Of a stretch of DNA of 64,000 nucleotides, positions 22,028 through 32,675 are shown piece by piece (position 1 is the first letter of the stretch; every line of letters begins with the position of its first letter). This stretch comes from Micromussa lordhowensis (lineage: Eukaryota; Cnidaria; Anthozoa; Scleractinia; Lobophylliidae), in contig OZ026597.1 in the NCBI GenBank assembly GCA_964020085.1, forward strand, positions 22,264,221 to 22,328,220. Reading direction: 5' to 3'. The position numbers and the translations under genes were made by a program. The notes beneath the pieces are model-generated. The model saw nothing but the letters and a program-made list of their open reading frames with translations, was not told where the DNA came from and did no database searches.

Positions 22028-25000
22028 ACTATTCCCTTGGTATTTGTTGTACACACACTTCAGACACAATCGTGCAACACACAAGTGTTAATTATGGCTG
22101 CAAAAGACTCGGGTTATGATTCTTGGTCTCTGGAAGATTTAAGAGCTGAAGCTAGTAGTAGATCGATTTGTTTCACTAGCAAAGATGGGATTAAGACGCT
22201 GGCAAGCAAGCTTAGGGTGCATGATAAGTTAATGGCTAATCCGGGTGATGTGATCACGGGAGATGAAGAAATGGAGCAGACCGAAACCGAGGGGAATTTG
22301 ACTTTCGAGCAACGATTGCAACTACAAGAGCGAGAGCTAATGATGTTGGAATTGTGAAGGAAAATGCAAATGGAAGAACGGGAGGCCGAAAAGGAGAAAA
22401 GGGAGTATGAAAGACAGAGAGCGCGGGAGGAAGAAGAGAGATTAGTCAGGGAAGAGGAACGACTTAGAATTCTTAGGAGTGAGAAAGAACAGTTTGCTGT
22501 TAGAGAGGCCGAAAGGCAATATAAGAGTTCTAATAAGCCTAGGTTTATGAAGATTAGAGAAATGCGGGAAGAGGAAGACATAGATGATTACTTTAGAATA
22601 TTTGAAATGACGGCGAAAGCGCAGTCTCTTCCGGAAAGTGAGTGGGTTGGCAATCTCGTTCCTAAGCTTACAGAAAAGGCCAAATCCATTTACTTGGAGA
22701 TCCCGGACCCAAAATGTCAAAATTACCATGAAAGCAAAAACATCATTATTAAAGCTTATCAGCTAACTGCAGACCATTACAGATTCAGATTTCGAACCTC
22801 AGAGAAACAACCAGAGGAAGACTTTGTTCAGTGGGGAAATCGGACAAGAAGGTATTTGAATCGTTGGATGGAAGTTGCAGGGGCTGCTCGTGATGCTGAG
22901 ATGATTTTGGAGCAAATAATGATCGAGAGACTCCTGGATGCGGTAAGCCCAGAGCTAAGAGCTTGGTTGAAAGAGCAAAAGCCAACTACTGCAGAAGAGC
23001 TTGGAAATCTAGCAAACTTACATGTACAAGCGAGGAAAGGACCACTCGTCGCAGGTAAATATGCTTCGTTTGGTAGAGGGCAGGGTTTTAAACAAAGGAA
23101 GGAAATGAAAGTAAAAAGGGATGTGCCTCCACCCGAAGGCAAGCATGATTCGCGTAAGCAGAATTCCGTATCGCCCAACGTTAAGAATACAAGGCCCGAA
23201 GTAACCTGTTTTAAATGTGGAAAGAAAGGGCACATGTCGTTTAACTGTGGGAGGACCCGCAACCCTACCTCCCAGGGGTACTTGCTTTGTATGACACCCC
23301 TTAACTCGGAGAAAAGAGAGTTTCCACCGTGCAATGTTAAAGGCAGGATAGCGGGTAAACCTGCAGAGATGATAGTTGATTCTGGGTGTACTAGAACCCT
23401 TGTCCATAAAAGGTTTGTTAGTGATGATTCGTTAACCGGGGAGAAAATGACAGTTTTGACTGCAGCAGGTGAACGACTGGTAATACCTTTAGCATGGGTA
23501 GAATTTGAAAGCGAACATGGTAGGCATAGGGAATTGGTAGGGGCATTAGACAAGTTACCAGTTGACTGTCTACTCGGTAGATCCTCATTCGGTAAAACCC
23601 TTTCCAAACAAAATGTCCTGGATCAATGGGAGAACAATACATCGATTCATAGCTTGGAAAGCAATGAAGCTTTTGTGCTAACTAGGCGGCAGAAAGTATT
23701 ACAGAAGGCCCAGATACAAGCGGATGAAGTAGTGGATCGCGAAAACGCACTTGCACTTAGGAATCTGTCCAAAAAAGAGACGAAGAAGGAAGGTCTGAGA
23801 AAGGGTGATCTACCAACACTCTTTGAAGAACCAGAGCGAGGCGAGATTGACGAGGAAAGTCCAAAGGGGGTTGTTGAAGAGTCAGGTATGGAGAATTTAT
23901 TGTTTAACATTTTGGATAGAAATAGGGGCCAGGTTATCGAAGATCAGCGAACAGACGTGACGCTCGATAAGGCACGTAGTAAGGCGCTTCAGAAAGCACC
24001 CGAGGAAGGAAATAGTTATTTCATTGAAAATGATTTGCTCATGCATCGCAAGTTTTTGGAAGATGTACATGATGGGGTGAGGTATGTTGACCGTGTGGTT
24101 GTCCCAGAAGCCTATAGAAATGAAATTCTTCGCGTCGCCCATACTATCCCTTTAGCTGGTCACATGGGTTCCACGAAAACATTGAATCGCATAGAAGTGC
24201 ATTTGTTTTGGCCTGGTATTAGCCTTGATGTTCGAAAATTCTGCGCGACCTGCCCACAATGTCAGTTAGTAGCACGCAAGATGAAGTCGCACAGGGCACC
24301 ACTTAATCCAGTGAAACCAGAAACGGAACCGTTTCGAAAGATAGCCATCGACATAGTGGGTGAATTGCCTCGAACAACTACAGGGTACAAATACATTTTA
24401 ACAATAGTCGACTATGCAACGCGTTACCCAGAGGCCATACCTCTCAGGAATACAAGTTCGAAAACAATAGCAGATGCTCTTGTTCAGTATTTTTGCAGGG
24501 TAGGAATCCCAGAGGAATTGGTTTCAGATCAGGGTTCTAATTTCATAAGCAACCTCATGGCGCAATTGTATGATCAGTTAGGAATTACCAAGATTCAAAC
24601 TTCAGTATACCACCCGGAAGCAAACGGTCTGGTTGAACGTTTCAACGGTACTCTGAAGCGGATGCTCAAAAAGTTTGTCCGAGAGCGGGTGAAAAATTGG
24701 GACAAGTTCCTCCCTTATCTGCTGTTTGCCTATAGAGAGGTCCCATGTGAATCCACTGGATATTCTCCTTTTGAGTTACTGTATGGTCAATCAGTCCGTG
24801 GACCGTTAGCTGTTATAAAAGAAACATGGTTAGAGAAACACCCTTCTAAGGAAAGCCTGGTGAGCCATGTCCTAGAAATCAGAAGACGACTCGCGATGAT
24901 GCAGAAAGCGGTTCAAGAGCACATGACGAAAACGCAACGAACACAAAAACGTCTGTACGACGTTCACAGCTCTAAAAGACGTCTGGAAGTTGGTGACAAG

Positions 25001-26475
25001 GCTTTGGTCTTGTTGCCCACCCCAGGAAGCAAGTTGGAGGTTTGTTGGCAAGGCCCTTTTAAGGTTACCAAAGTGTTAAATGACGGGCTTAACTACGAGC
25101 TAGATACAGGCAAAACACACAAGCAGCATCGAACGTATCACATTAACCTTCTCAGTAAATGGCAGAGTCGTGATGAAATAGCCGCGTTGGTTATGCCAGA
25201 GTCCTCAGAGATGCCTCTGCCACATGAACGGGATGTCCCTCAATTTATGTCGGATGAAACTTGGGAAGACGTTTTCATTTCGTACGAGCTAGCCGAGCCT
25301 CAAAAAATTCAGGTGAAGAACTTGCTACAGGAGTACGCTGATGTGTTCTCTGGAAAACCAAATGTAACGAACGCAGCAATCCATCAAATTGATACAGATG
25401 ACTCCCCACCAATCCGTTGTTCACCATACAAGGTCCCGCAAAGACTCGAAAATGAGGTGAACAAAGAAATCGATAAGATGCTGGAGTTAGGCATAATTCG
25501 TCCTTCAAATAGTCCCTGGGCGTCTCCAGTTGTCATTGTCCCGAAACCAGACGGAACCATCAGATTTTGTGTCGATTACAGGAAGCTCAACAGCGTAACA
25601 AAAATGGATGCATATCCGATTCCGTTAATGGAAAGGATGATAGAGAAGGTTGCTTCTGCCAAGTTTATAACTACATTAGACTTGACGAAAGGGTATTGGC
25701 AAGTTCCTCTTGAGACGACTACAATTGAGAAATCGGCGTTCATTACTCCAAAGGGCTTATATGAGTTTCTTGTGATGCCATTTGGAATGAAGACAGCACC
25801 AGCCACGTTTCAACGAATGATGTCAGACGTGGTACTAAAAGGTTTCCATTTTGCTGATGCTTACATAGATGACGTTGAGGTCGACACACCTTCTACCTTT
25901 GAACATCACCTGTTGGAACTTCGCCAAGTTCTAGATCGACTCCGAGAATGCAATCTTAATGCACGACCCTCTAAATGCAAAATTGCTATGAAAACTGTAG
26001 ATTTTGTAGGACATCGTGTTGGCGGAGATAAGATCGAACCTCGTAAAGCTCTTATCCAGTCCATTATTGAGTACCCCAGGCCAGCAACCAAGAAGGAAGT
26101 AAGATCCTTTCTAGGCTTGGTTGGTTACTATCGTAAGTTTATTCCAAATTTTTCTGAAAGAGCAGCTACCCTAACGGATTTGACAAGTGGAAAAAATCCC
26201 ACAAAGGTGAAATGGCTTGACGTTCACGAGCGAGCATTCCTTGATTTAAAAGAAGCTATTCAAAAACCTCCAGTCTTACGACCACCCCACTGGGATGAAG
26301 AATTTATTTTGCAAGTTGACGCTTCCAACAGAGGTCTAGGAGCTATTTTGTGCCAGAAAGGTAAGGACGGAGAAGAGCATCCAGTAGCTTATGCTAGTAG
26401 GAAGTTGCAACCCAGGGAACAAAAACTTAGTACCACAGAGAAAGAATGTTTAGGCATTGTGTGGGCTGTGGAGTT

Positions 26476-26987
26476 TTTTTTTTTTTTTTTTTTTTTTATT
26501 ACACATTTTAATGACCTGACTGACCTACAGAGATTTAAGGTTAGACTGAAAATGAAGTATGAAATTGAACGTTTTATAAGCTTGAAAAACACTAATGATA
26601 ATTTTTTCAACCAAAAATGGATTTTTTCATCTTGTTTATTATTCAACTAAGTAGAAGTGTATATGTATAGGTATATATGTATGTGTATATGTATATATAT
26701 GTGTATATGTATATATATGTGTATATGTATATATATGTATATATGTATATGTATGTGTATGTATGTATATATATGTATATGTATATATAGGTATGTGTAG
26801 GAGTATATGGGTATGTATGTACATGTATATATGTACTTTTTTTTTTTTGCGTAATGTAATAGTGTAATTTTGTTCTTAACATGTTAAAAAAGTAGAGTAT
26901 TGTATTAACAGAGTAAGTAACCCGTAATGTAAATAATGTAATTTTTGTAAGTAACGCTAGTAATGTATAGTAAGTAGAGGATTAAAA
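26476..26987 (-). mobile_element. 512-bp retroposed insert with poly(A) and 16-bp target duplication
   Basis: The direct repeat TGTGGGCTGTGGAGTT at 26460-26475 and 26988-27003 is the duplicated RNase H coding sequence. On the minus strand the insert ends AATAAA followed directly by about 24 A residues. A poly(A) tail and long target duplication indicate mobilisation by a LINE. It contains a (TATATG)n tract and no coding sequence. Source RNA unknown: it could be a truncated LINE 3' end, a SINE or a processed transcript. Confidence 0.8.
26653..26830. repeat. (GTATAT/TATATG)n microsatellite
   Basis: About 180 bp of alternating GTATAT, GTATGT and TATATA units inside the retroposed insert. The Tyr/Ile/Thr-rich minus-strand ORFs over it are translations of the repeat. 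Confidence 0.9.
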
Positions 26988-27280
26988 TGTGGGCTGTGGA
27001 GTTATTTAGGTATTATCTATATGGCAGAACCTTTAGATTGCAGACTGACCACAACCCGTTGGTTTGGCTAAACCAGGTCCGCGATAAAAGCCGAAAGTTG
27101 TTGAGGTGGAGCGTTACTCTCCAAGAATACGACATGGTTATAGAACACAAGAGTGGCAGAAATCACTGTAATGTGGATGCTCTAAGCAGAGTTTGAGCTT
27201 GTTGTACGTCCAACTTTATCATCAGTTCTCTCCTTTTCCTTTCTATTTTTGCGTCGTTCCACCCCAAAAATAGACTTGTT

Positions 27281-27291
27281 AAGGGGGGAGG
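27281..27291 (+). other. Polypurine tract
   Basis: AAGGGGGGAGG directly abuts the first base of the 3' LTR, the standard plus-strand primer position. Confidence 0.9.
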
Positions 27292-28344
27292 TGTCACGAA
27301 ATAATTTAGTAGTTGTTTGCGTTTAGTTTAGGTTTTTGTTTTAGTGTGTTTTGTTTTGGATTTTGTCGTTCATTATTACGTAACTTTATTACGTAACTCA
27401 TGTAGCATTCAAGTATTTAATATTTCAACATTCTTAGTGTATTGTGTAGTTTAGTATTATGTTTAGTTTATTGTGTATTGTGTAGTAACTTTCTTTATAG
27501 CGTTTGTTTTAAGTGTTAATTGTAGAAATAATTACCATAAATGTATAAATGTAAGTTGCACAGATGTAGTGGGTTGTTGTGTGTAGCAGTTCTGTTGGTT
27601 GATATTCCTGGGTAGAAGAAGAAGAAGGAAGAGGAAGGCGGCTGCAAGCACATTGCTCATTACTGTAAAGCGTCAGTAAATCGACCCCTAGATTCACGAC
27701 CAAGAGTCATTTGCCGGGGGGAACGAGTGTGCAAAGAAAAGGTGGCCGGAGAACGAGTGTGCAAAGAAAAGGTGGCCGGAGGACGAGTGAGAAGTGCTGC
27801 TCGAGAAAGCTAACAGGAGTAAGCCGGAGATCTGAAGTTCAAGAATTATGGACTGACTGAAGTTATGACATGGTGAGTTAAGTTGGAAGTGGGAGTATTA
27901 CTGAACGGGTGTTTGGTTGGTTGTGTATGTGGTGGACGTTGTTGGGATCAGGACAAGGACGCAAGAAAAAAAAAAGAACTGTGAACTGTTGTATATAATT
28001 TGTAAATAGTTAGTTAGTTTTCGTATTCATTCGTATTATTGTATAGGTTTAAAATTTCTTAAGTTAAGGTTAGGAATCGCAATAGTTTAGTAATTAATTG
28101 TATTAATTTTCAAGCAAAAGATTGTTATAGAATATTTAGAATTAGTTACTTAGTGTTAATGCTGTTAATATCGAGTGTTTTCTTTTTTTTATATACTTAA
28201 TAAACATTAGCTATTGTAATTCATGGTGGTGTGTTGCGGGATTGTGGGAAGGGGTGTGTGTACTCAGTCATTGTTAGTTTCGGTGTTATTAGTTTACTTT
28301 TCCCATTTTGTATCGTCAAGGGACTTTTCGGAGCTTACGCCACA
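27292..28344 (+). repeat. 3' LTR
   Basis: Begins TGTCACGAAATAATTTAG and ends CTTACGCCACA. Compared with the 5' LTR it lacks 8 bp in the ATAAATG repeat and differs at about five single bases. Followed by GAAAC, the target duplication. Confidence 0.93.
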
Positions 28345-28479
28345 GAAACACGATTATTAACCGATCAGCGCGCGTATTTTCTTAGGGCTGTTTTGTAAAA
28401 TAATATAAGTCGTCACGATCTCGAACTCGGTCATTTTCCTTTTTTCAGTCAATTACTATAGCCCATCATCTGTACAGTT

Positions 28480-29830
28480 TCGGATACTGTGTGTCCAACG
28501 TACATGCATTTATCTTGTTCATTTCACTTTCTATTGGAATATGTCAATACGCATACGCGTTTTAGTAAGCTGTCCCACAAAGTCTAGAAAACTTAATTAC
28601 TGTGAAGAAAGTTTTTTTTTCACGTTGTTGCTCGATTTTCAATTTGAACAGCGTCAATTTTCTTTAGTCTTCAATTTTGTTTGATACATTGCTGCAAACG
28701 TTTTTCGTTTGTATCCAGACAGTGTACCTGCATTTATCTTGTTCATTTTACTTTCTATTGGAATATGTCAATACGCATGCGTATTTTAGTAAGATGTCCC
28801 ACAAGTCTAGAAAAGTTAATTACTGTAAAGACAGTTTTTTTCACGTCGTTTACCGATTCACAATTTCCACTACGTTAATTTTCTGTAGTAAAAAATGCTG
28901 TACTAAAGTTGGAAAGCTTCGGTTATACATTATAAACACGGTTCATGCGTACTTCTATTCTATACACCACAAGGATGGCAGCTTAAATAACAATAAAGAA
29001 GAACTCATTTCTTTGTTGTTGTTACGCATGCGTATTCTATTTAGTGTACCACAAGGACAAGCAACTTAATCAGCTATATAGCAAATTACTTATTCTGGAC
29101 GAGGTGGTGGGGGGTACGTCGCTGTTCTCAATAAACATGTTTCAAAAGATACTATTAAACAAACTACTACTACTACCCCAAAAATTACAGTCTTCTGGAC
29201 ACAAAAAAATAGTCTTTGGACAGTTTTTAGTTACTACCATCCCAAACCCCCACCCACCACCCAAAAATTTCAAATTCCCTAGTATTAAACAAACTTTACC
29301 ATCCTTGTGGTACTGATCACTCCAATGCACATGCGTATTAGCATTACTCCGCTACACGAAAAAACGCGATTTCTCAACAGCATTTTTTGCAAGAAAGTTC
29401 AATCCCGAAATGAGGGAAAAATCTCGATGGGATCCGTCCACCATCCCCCGCCGCCACACCCAGCCGACCTAAAGCCCCTTTAAATTTCACACCGTTCTCA
29501 TCGTTGTGGTACGTATTTAGAAATGCGCATGCGTATCAAACCAGTCTCTTCACTTTCAAGTCTCCGTAAACGTCAATCTTTATGGTATCTTTACAAATAC
29601 GCATGCGTAGTGACCCTAATTTCTACTTCTCCGACCAACTTTGTGCTTTCTAGAAGTTCTTATCCTTGTGGTAAATACCTCTAAAATGCGCATGCGTATT
29701 AATACAATGGATCGTTTATGTGAACCCTTTTAAATTTCTGCCCACTCCTACCCTTGTGGTATTTTTCAACGAATACCCCTGCGTATTGAAGTAGTACGAA
29801 TCTTTCGTGGTGGTTCTTCAACCTACTTTC
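28480..29830. repeat. Degenerate repeats with recurring GCGCATGCGTATT palindromes
   Basis: Two clear units (about 28510-28680 and 28720-28890) share TTCTATTGGAATATGTCAAT, TCTAGAAAA.TTAATTACTG and flanks. From 28546 to 29787 eight sites resemble AATGCGCATGCGTATT (near 28546, 28770, 29023, 29324, 29522, 29596, 29685, 29771), and most downstream sites are preceded by CCTTGTGGTA. The core resembles an NRF1-type palindrome. No ORF is supported; those present follow the repeat. Confidence 0.6.
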
Positions 29831-29839
29831 TACTTCCTG

Positions 29840-30598
29840 AGAAGTTAATCTTCGTACGAAATATCTCACAAATGTGCAAGATTAATGAAACAGTATGAGC
29901 CGTTGTGATAACTCCTTCAAAATGGTGGCCAGTTTTTTTTTTCTGGGACAATATTTCTGATATTCTCTGTTCCTAGATGCCGTTCAGCATTGCATCTTTT
30001 ATCTATCAATAAAAGAAGGGAACGGAACAAACTACAGAGGCAATGGTATGCATAATTCCAAGGTTTTTATTTGAAGCCTATTACAAAGCGTTTACTTTGG
30101 CAACTTCGAAATAACTTTAATTGAACTCATTGAAATACAAGTAATTTATTTTAAAAAGTTTCCAGTACTTTATTACATGAAATATCTCCAGCGGTTCGAT
30201 TTTACGTTTCTTAAAGAGTTTCGAGGCAAGGACATTTTGCTATTGTTTAACACGTCTTGTAGTAACTAGGCGCCTTATTTTTGAAACTTTAAATTTTACG
30301 ACTACTTCATGTAATAAGGTGGTAGGTTATGTTATTGACTGGTCAACATCTGTTTTTACACTACAAGCTTGACATATACAATTTCTTTTCGTACAATTAT
30401 TACACTTGTTGGAAGCTGTAAAGTATCTATATCATCAAACAAGACAACTGATGGACACTATTTAAAATAACCTCAACCATATAAATATGTAATTGCATCT
30501 GCGACGGGATGAAAAATCCAAACTCTGTTCCGTCTTTAACGAGCAGCAACCATGAATTGTAGTTAAAAACCTGATTTATCTATGTGCAATCACAAAAA
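29840..30598. other. Intergenic, no gene recognised
   Basis: AT-rich sequence with a T-run near 29930. No ORF above 60 codons, no inverted or tandem repeat recognised. Confidence 0.4.
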
Positions 30599-30885
30599 AT
30601 TCCCTGCATCATTCATATTTTCTTCTGCGAATATACCAACAGAAACCAGCCAAATAATTGTGTACATGAAGTTTGCACGTTAGCCGTTAGGGAAACCAAT
30701 ATCATTTTCTATTAAATGTTCGGTAAGCACAAAGGACTCAAAAAATAGCATGGTGCTTTTAACGTTTCGAGCCTTAAATCAGTTAACCTGAGAGTTAAGC
30801 ATGCTTTAAGTTTGTGACAGTCATTATTTTAGAGCCAAAAATCTTACAATTTACTTATTTCGACGTTTTCAAAAAACGAAACAAT
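30599..30885. repeat. Local duplicate, left copy
   Basis: Nearly identical to 32150-32447 (shared CCTGCATCATTCATATTTTC and TCATTTTCTATTAAATGTTC). The right copy has a short extra TTAAATCAGTTAACC duplication. The right copy lies immediately between the duplicated block (copy III) and the 3' LTR of the second Ty3 element. Confidence 0.75.
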
Positions 30886-30889
30886 AAAA

Positions 30890-31215
30890 ACTTGCAAAAT
30901 TGAGTCACCAACATCTTATTACTTCATTCTAGTTGCAAGACATCTAAAATAACTTACTCCTGTTATAATGGTTTTACTAAAATTAAAAAAACCTCATTGG
31001 GTCAGAGAATCTTCAACTCATCACATATTAAACTTTTAAAACCCAGTCTTCTCAGATTATATAGCAGCTTCTTTCTTTTTATCTGAAAGGCAAAACGAAC
31101 AGTAAGCTGAGTCCAAATATACCTTTTCGATAGATGTCTAAATCAAAATTATACAGAAACATTAACACATCCAATTTTCATCACAGAAATGACGACTCAA
31201 ATTCAAAATAATAAA
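30890..31215. other. Intergenic, no gene recognised
   Basis: AT-rich, no ORF and no repeat recognised before the dispersed array-related unit begins near 31220. Confidence 0.4.
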
Positions 31216-31219
31216 AACA

Positions 31220-31440
31220 CTTAAAATAAAACCCAGGAGCAGACTATGATATGTCTCAAACAAGCAACACACCATTTAAAGGTTACGTTTTCCTTTAAAC
31301 ACAACATCCAGGACTCGTGTCCTTAGATGTAGTTGCACATTAAAGTACGCAGCAGACCTATAGGAACACAACAGTCAGCTCCAGCTCTCTGAAGTGATTC
31401 CCAAGTTGTCCTGACCACCACCTCGGATAACCTCGTGGGT
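31220..31440. repeat. Isolated diverged copy of the 39-47 kb array unit
   Basis: Shares AAACCCAGGAGCAG, AAGCAACACACCATTTAAAG, GACCTATAGGAACACAACAG and ACCTCGGATAACCTC with the tandem array about 8 kb away, same orientation. It belongs to the subtype with TCAGCTCCAGCTCTCTGAAG found at the array edges. It is followed by a TATATA-containing sequence and LTR-like sequence. Confidence 0.75.
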
Positions 31441-31552
31441 GTACCTGCTTATATAGTTTGGCGGTGCGTAGTGTGCGAAACAAGGAACAGAGACGTAGCA
31501 AACAACTAACTATATTTCTGCCAAGAGCGATCGCTACAGATAACGGTGCAAT
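31441..31552 (-). repeat. Partial LTR-like fragment with TATA box
   Basis: Plus strand 31503-31552 is nearly identical to 32473-32522 within the 3' LTR region of the minus-strand Ty3 element (CCAAGAGCGATCGCTACAGA). On the minus strand it continues into CTATATAAGCAGG at about 31446-31458, a plausible TATA box. Probably a truncated or rearranged LTR of the same family. Confidence 0.45.
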
Positions 31553-31555
31553 ACG

Positions 31556-32150
31556 AACTAAGAATTGTTACGTCATGCTGATAGACCATTTCATGATTAT
31601 AGGTTTGACGCCATCTTATCCAAGAAGAGTGCAGTCATGGCTGAACTACTGATCCTCTTAACGCTGCTGCCCATATTATGATGATGTGTGAAAGTTAGGA
31701 ACTGGTTCATTCATGCGACTTCCAGTAACAGGTTAGATAGCTTCACTTTCAATTGAAAATCTATCATCAATAACTTAGTACTAGACAACAACAACAAGGT
31801 TCATTTGAACTGTAAAATTAAGTTAATTACTAATTAAACAATAAATAAATAAAAAATACATACAGTTGCTGGTCACCCAAAATAACTAGAGAGCAAAACT
31901 AGTAGGGTGACCACCATTCATTAATTAAAGTAAATATAAGGCCAGAAAAGAGGCATTTTACATTTTAAAGGGTATTGCTTTTGAGTATTTTAGTCTGGAA
32001 AGAGTATCAGGCAAGGAGGCAGAAGACGCCCGTGTTTGATATACAGACACATTGTTGTGAACAGGAACTGGTGTTAATTTCTCGGAATTCAGAAGAAAAG
32101 TTTCTCCTACAAAGTATGTGTTTTAGGCCGAGTTTAGATCTAAAATTGAT
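31556..32150. repeat. Duplicated block, copy III (right end only)
   Basis: Matches 5943-6545 of copy I, including the GGTCACCC/GGGTGACC inverted pair and CAAGGAGGCA.AAGACGCCCG. Its left junction ATACGAACT then AAGAATTGTTAC (31551-31571) is identical to the junction between the Penelope-like element and copy II at 17462-17482. Confidence 0.75.
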
Positions 32151-32447
32151 TCCCTGCATCATTCATATTTTCTTCTGCGAATATACAAACAGAAACCAGC
32201 CAAATAATTGTGTACATGAAGTTTGCACGTTAGCCGTTACGGCACCAATATCATTTTCTATTAAATGTTCGGTAAGCACAAAGGACTCAAAAAATAGCAT
32301 GGTGCTTTTAACTTTTCGAGCCTTAAATCAGTTAACCTTAAATCAGTTAACCTGAGAGTTAAGCATGCTTTAAGTTTGTGACAGTCATTATTTTAGAGCC
32401 AAAAATCTTACAATTTACTTATTTCGACGTTTTCAAAAAACGAAACA
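32150..32447. repeat. Local duplicate, right copy
   Basis: Second copy of 30599-30885. It breaks off at AAAACGAAACAA, after which Ty3 LTR sequence begins. Confidence 0.75.
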
Positions 32448-32572
32448 ACTAACAACTAACTATACAACGAAACAACTAACTATATTTCTGCCAAGAGCGA
32501 TCGCTACAGATAACGGTGCAATCCGACCCAGAGGGAATAGGATCGAGAGAGCCTCGGTCCTAGTCCCTAACA
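32448..32572 (-). repeat. Probable (truncated) 3' LTR of the second Ty3 element
   Basis: On the minus strand a G-rich polypurine tract is followed by TGTTAGGGACTAGGACCGAG, the expected TG start of an LTR. Only about 125 bp can be attributed before unrelated duplicated sequence, and no matching 5' LTR was found near 38.6-38.8 kb, so the LTR extent is uncertain. Confidence 0.5.
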
Positions 32573-32675
32573 TCTCCCCCCTTATAAAGGAAAAACAAGG
32601 GGGGGGAGGTTTACAACAATGTTTAATGCACAAGTTAAGGAGTAAAGCAAGAAGTGTCAGTTAAGTTAGACCATA

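Larger units (their letters stand above)
22094..27196 (+). pseudogene. gag-pol of the Gmr1-like element
   Basis: One frame from ATG 22094 to TGA 27194-27196, interrupted by TGA at 22355-22357 (codon 88) and by the insertion 26476-26987. The first ~45 residues look like a SAP-type segment (LEDLRAEASSRSI), then a long charged coiled coil (22290-22520). A SCAN-like capsid lies near 22800-23035 (ILEQIMIERLLDAVSPELRA). Then a CCHC knuckle CFKCGKKGHMSFNCG (23206-23250) and protease IVDSGCTRTL (~23370). Integrase has an HHCC finger (~24139-24263, CATCPQC) and a DD35E core with D in IDIVGEL, D in SDQGSNF and E in LVERFNG, followed by a GPF-type C-terminal module (WQGPFKV). RT has KFITTLDLTKGYWQ and catalytic YIDDVEV (~25863). 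RNase H opens LQVDASNRGLGA (~26310) and resumes after the insert, ending NVDALSRV. The downstream ATG at 22364 is only internal. Confidence 0.9.
20946..28344 (+). mobile_element. Gmr1-like Ty3/gypsy LTR retrotransposon (INT upstream of RT)
   Basis: A 7.4-kb element with LTRs of 1060 and 1053 bp (TG...CA ends), a GAAAC 5-bp target duplication at 20941-20945 and 28345-28349, a tRNA-type primer-binding site, one gag-pol frame and a polypurine tract. Domain order is capsid, zinc knuckle, protease, integrase, RT, RNase H. The two LTRs differ at about five substitutions plus an 8-bp and a 1-bp indel, so insertion was recent. Defects: one in-frame TGA in gag and a 512-bp insertion in RNase H. This pol order in a Ty3-family element is known from the Gmr1 group. 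Confidence 0.92.

Noticed and set aside
22114..24142. Several minus-strand ORFs of 80-259 codons opposite gag-pol
   Set aside because: Antisense shadows of a well-supported plus-strand frame with recognisable domains.
26639..26882. Tyr/Ile/Thr-rich minus-strand ORFs
   Set aside because: Translation of the TATATG microsatellite.
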